A DNA stretch of 64,000 bases from Myrica gale (taxonomy: Eukaryota; Streptophyta; Magnoliopsida; Fagales; Myricaceae), in contig OZ005606.1 in the NCBI GenBank assembly GCA_963930655.1, positions 15,912,001-15,976,000 on the forward strand, in the 5' to 3' direction. Below the pieces are notes generated by a model. The model was given only the letters and a program-made list of their open reading frames with translations. It made no database searches and was not told the origin of the DNA. The position numbers and the translations under genes were made by a program. Positions within the stretch are counted from its first letter, which is position 1; each line of letters starts with the position of its first letter. Of this stretch, positions 61,149-64,000 are shown in pieces.

Positions 61149-64000
61149 AAAGTTCGATGCCTTAGTGAAGAAGAAATTAATCAAATTGATCGTCGGTAGA
61201 GTTTTAGACCTTAATATAAATGCAAAATCGTCCATATTAATTAGTTTAAAAATTAGAAACCGTCGGGATAAAGAAACTGAAGCAAATAGAAAAATGGAAG
61301 TGTTTTAAAACAAAACGTAAATGCAAAGTCGTCAATATTAACATGTTTGCAAATTTGATACCATAGTGATGAAGAAACTGAAGCGAATAAATCAATCGAA
61401 GAGTTTTTTAAACGAAACATAATTGCGAAATCGTAAGTATTAATTAGTTTGCAAATTAGATACCATAGTGATGAAGAAAATGAAACAAATAGATAATTGG
61501 AATAGTTTAGACCAAAATATTAATTCAAAATAGTCAAAATTATTTTCTTTAAAGATTGGATACCTTGAGGACGGAGAAGATACGGTGTTTGGACAAAAAT
61601 ATTAATGCAAAATCATCCAAATAAATTTATTTGAAAGTTCGATGCCTTAGTGAAGAAGAAATTAATCAAATTGATCGTCGGTAGAGTTTTAGACCTTAAT
61701 ATAAATGCAAAATCGTCCATATTAATTAGTTTAAAAATTAGAAACCGTCGGGATAAAGAAACTGAAGCAAATAGAAAAATGGAAGTGTTTTAAAACAAAA
61801 CGTAAATGCAAAGTCGTCAATATTAACATGTTTGCAAATTTGATACCATAGTGATGAAGAAACTGAAGCGAATAAATCAATCGAAGAGTTTTTTAAACGA
61901 AACATAATTGCGAAATCGTAAGTATTAATTAGTTTGCAAATTAGATACCATAGTGATGAAGAAAATGAAACAAATAGATAATTGGAATAGTTTAGACCAA
62001 AATATTAATTCAAAATAGTCAAAATTATTTTCTTTAAAGATTGCATACCTTGAGGACGGAGAAGATACGGTGTTTGGACAAAAATATTAAGGCAAAATCA
62101 TCCAAATAAATTTATTTGAAAGTTCGATGCCTTAGTGAAGAAGAAATTAATCAAATTGATCGTCGGTAGAGTTTTAGACCTTAATATAAATGCAAAATCG
62201 TCCATATTAATTAGTTTAAAAATTAGAAACCGTCGGGATAAAGAAACTGAAGCAAATAGAAAAATGGAAGTGTTTTAAAACAAAACGTAAATGCAAAGTC
62301 GTCAATATTAACATGTTTGCAAATTTGATACCATAGTGATGAAGAAACTGAAGCGAATAAATCAATCGAAGAGTTTTTTAAACGAAACATAAATACAAAA
62401 TCGTAAGTATTAACTAGTTTGCAAATTAGATACCATAGTGTTGAAGAAAATGAAACAAATAGATAATTGGAATAGTTTAGACCAAAATATTAATTCAAAA
62501 TAGTCAAAATTATTTTCTTTAAAGATTGGATACCTTGAGGACGGAGAAGATACGGTGTTTGGACAAAAATATTAATGCAAAATCATCCAAATAAATTTAT
62601 TTGAAAGTTCGATGCCTTAGTGAAGAAGAAATTAATCAAATTGATCGTCGGTAGAGTTTTAGACCTTAATATAAATGCAAAATCGTCCATATTAATTAGT
62701 TTAAAAATTAGAAACCGTCGGGATAAAGAAACTGAAGCAAATAGAAAAATGGAAGTGTTTTAAAACAAAACGTAAATGCAAAGTCGTCAATATTAACATG
62801 TTTGCAAATTTGATACCATAGTGATGAAGAAACTGAAGCGAATAAATCAATCGAAGAGTTTTTTAAACGAAACATAATTGCGAAATCGTAAGTATTAATT
62901 AGTTTGCAAATTAGATACCATAGTGATGAAGAAAATGAAACAAATAGATAATTGGAATAGTTTAGACCAAAATATTAATTCAAAATAGTCAAAATTATTT
63001 TCTTTAAAGATTGCATACCTTGAGGACGGAGAAGATACGGTGTTTGGACAAAAATATTAATGCAAAATCATCCAAATAAATTTATTTGAAAGTTCGATGC
63101 CTTAGTGAAGAAGAAATTAATCAAATTGATCGTCGGTAGAGTTTTAGACCTTAATATAAATGCAAAATCGTCCATATTAATTAGTTTAAAAATTAGAAAC
63201 CGTCGGGATAAAGAAACTGAAGCAAATAGAAAAATGGAAGTGTTTTAAAACAAAACGTAAATGCAAAGTCGTCAATATTAACATGTTTGCAAATTTGATA
63301 CCATAGTGATGAAGAAACTGAAGCGAATAAATCAATCGAAGAGTTTTTTAAACGAAACATAATTGCGAAATCGTAAGTATTAATTAGTTTGCAAATTAGA
63401 TACCATAGTGATGAAGAAAATGAAACAAATAGATAATTGGAATAGTTTAGACCAAAATATTAATTCAAAATAGTCAAAATTATTTTCTTTAAAGATTGCA
63501 TACCTTGAGGACGGAGAAGATACGGTGTTTGGACAAAAATATTAAGGCAAAATCATCCAAATAAATTTATTTGAAAGTTCGATGCCTTAGTGAAGAAGAA
63601 ATTAATCAAATTGATCGTCGGTAGAGTTTTAGACCTTAATATAAATGCAAAATCGTCCATATTAATTAGTTTAAAAATTAGAAACCGTCGGGATAAAGAA
63701 ACTGAAGCAAATAGAAAAATGGAAGTGTTTTAAAACAAAACGTAAATGCAAAGTCGTCAATATTAACATGTTTGCAAATTTGATACCATAGTGATGAAGA
63801 AACTGAAGCGAATAAATCAATCGAAGAGTTTTTTAAACGAAACATAAATACAAAATCGTAAGTATTAACTAGTTTGCAAATTAGATACCATAGTGTTGAA
63901 GAAAATGAAACAAATAGATAATTGGAATAGTTTAGACCAAAATATTAATTCAAAATAGTCAAAATTATTTTCTTTAAAGATTGGATACCTTGAGGACGGA

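Larger units (their letters stand above)
10442..64000. repeat. Main satellite array, ~485-bp unit, about 110 copies, to the window end
   Basis: Uninterrupted tandem array. The landmark GATGCCTTAGTGAAGAAG recurs every ~485 bp, for example at 61156, 61641 and 62126. Each unit comprises five related blocks of about 100, 101, 102, 100 and 82 bp, recognisable by starts GATGCC, GAAACCGTCG, GATACCATAG, GATACCATAG and GATACCTTGAGG. The first block is about 73% A+T by count. No gene, RNA gene or transposon is seen in these 53.5 kb. Recurrent short ORFs on both strands are produced by the repeat itself. The array continues past the right edge. Confidence 0.97.
53591..64000. repeat. Satellite zone 8: duplicated block, then 1455-bp trimers to the window end
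   Basis: Begins with one B-like unit, then the 5417-bp-shifted copy (53707-56420). From about 57.2 kb three-unit periods dominate: the matching unit at 57244, 58700 and 60642 (1456 and 1942 bp apart), with one extra single unit at 59186. The private variant TTAAGGCAAAATC occurs at about 60632, 62088 and 63543, every 1455-1456 bp. Units with CATAATTGCGAAATCG are characteristic. The zone is cut by the window end. Confidence 0.87.

Noticed and set aside
10442-64000. CRISPR array
   Set aside because: Regular repeats are present, but the whole unit repeats. There are no unique spacers, the units are far too long and the context is a plant retrotransposon-bearing satellite.
10442-64000. Declaring the array centromeric
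   Set aside because: Length, higher-order structure and AT-richness are compatible, but no CENP-B-like box or centromere-specific retrotransposon is visible. Subtelomeric or interstitial heterochromatin is equally possible.
1-64000. tRNA, rRNA, snRNA genes or telomeric TTTAGGG runs
   Set aside because: None were seen. The only tRNA-related sequences are the three 12-base primer-binding sites.

Overview
This window looks like repeat-rich heterochromatin from a flowering plant nuclear genome. The host call rests on a Ty3/gypsy-type gag ORF, an initiator-tRNA-Met primer-binding site of the usual plant kind, and a very long AT-rich satellite array. The species, and whether the array is centromeric, pericentromeric or subtelomeric, cannot be read from the sequence. 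No ordinary host gene, rRNA gene, tRNA gene, CRISPR array or bacterial feature was found.

Layout. Positions 1-1454, 6592-7119, 8807-9602 and 10442-64000 are one satellite family with a basic unit of about 485 bp. The unit is itself five diverged ~100-bp sub-repeats (about 100, 101, 102, 100 and 82 bp). The right-hand array runs uninterrupted for 53.5 kb (about 110 units) to the window edge. It shows nested higher-order organisation: 970-bp dimers, 1455-bp trimers, a 2909-bp six-unit period between about 25.3 and 41.9 kb, and larger block duplications with shifts of 5417 and about 5815 bp.

The left 10.4 kb is where mobile elements sit. (1) A complete gag-only LTR retrotransposon lies on the minus strand at 2111-5552. 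It has LTRs of 939 and 937 bp with TGATG...CATCA ends, a PBS, a PPT, one 507-residue Gag-like ORF, no pol, and a 5-bp target duplication TCGAC. (2) It is nested in the LTR of an older, truncated relative whose other copy (7120-8806) preserves the exact empty site, because a ~2.2-kb satellite-plus-element segment was tandemly duplicated before the nested insertion. (3) A third, more diverged LTR stands alone at 9603-10441, with intact ends and a TGAAG target duplication inside a satellite unit.

How the parts relate. The element's ORF starts in the internal region, runs through the polypurine tract and ends 86 codons inside the U3 part of the 3' LTR. The same C-terminal reading frame is recognisable in the LTRs of all three lineages. 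The element would need Gag-Pol functions from an autonomous relative to move. The inferred order of events is: satellite array; insertion and 3' truncation of the older element; ~2.2-kb tandem duplication; nested insertion of the gag-only element. The solo LTR formed by LTR-LTR recombination at an undetermined time. Satellite homogenisation to the right has left that part free of insertions.
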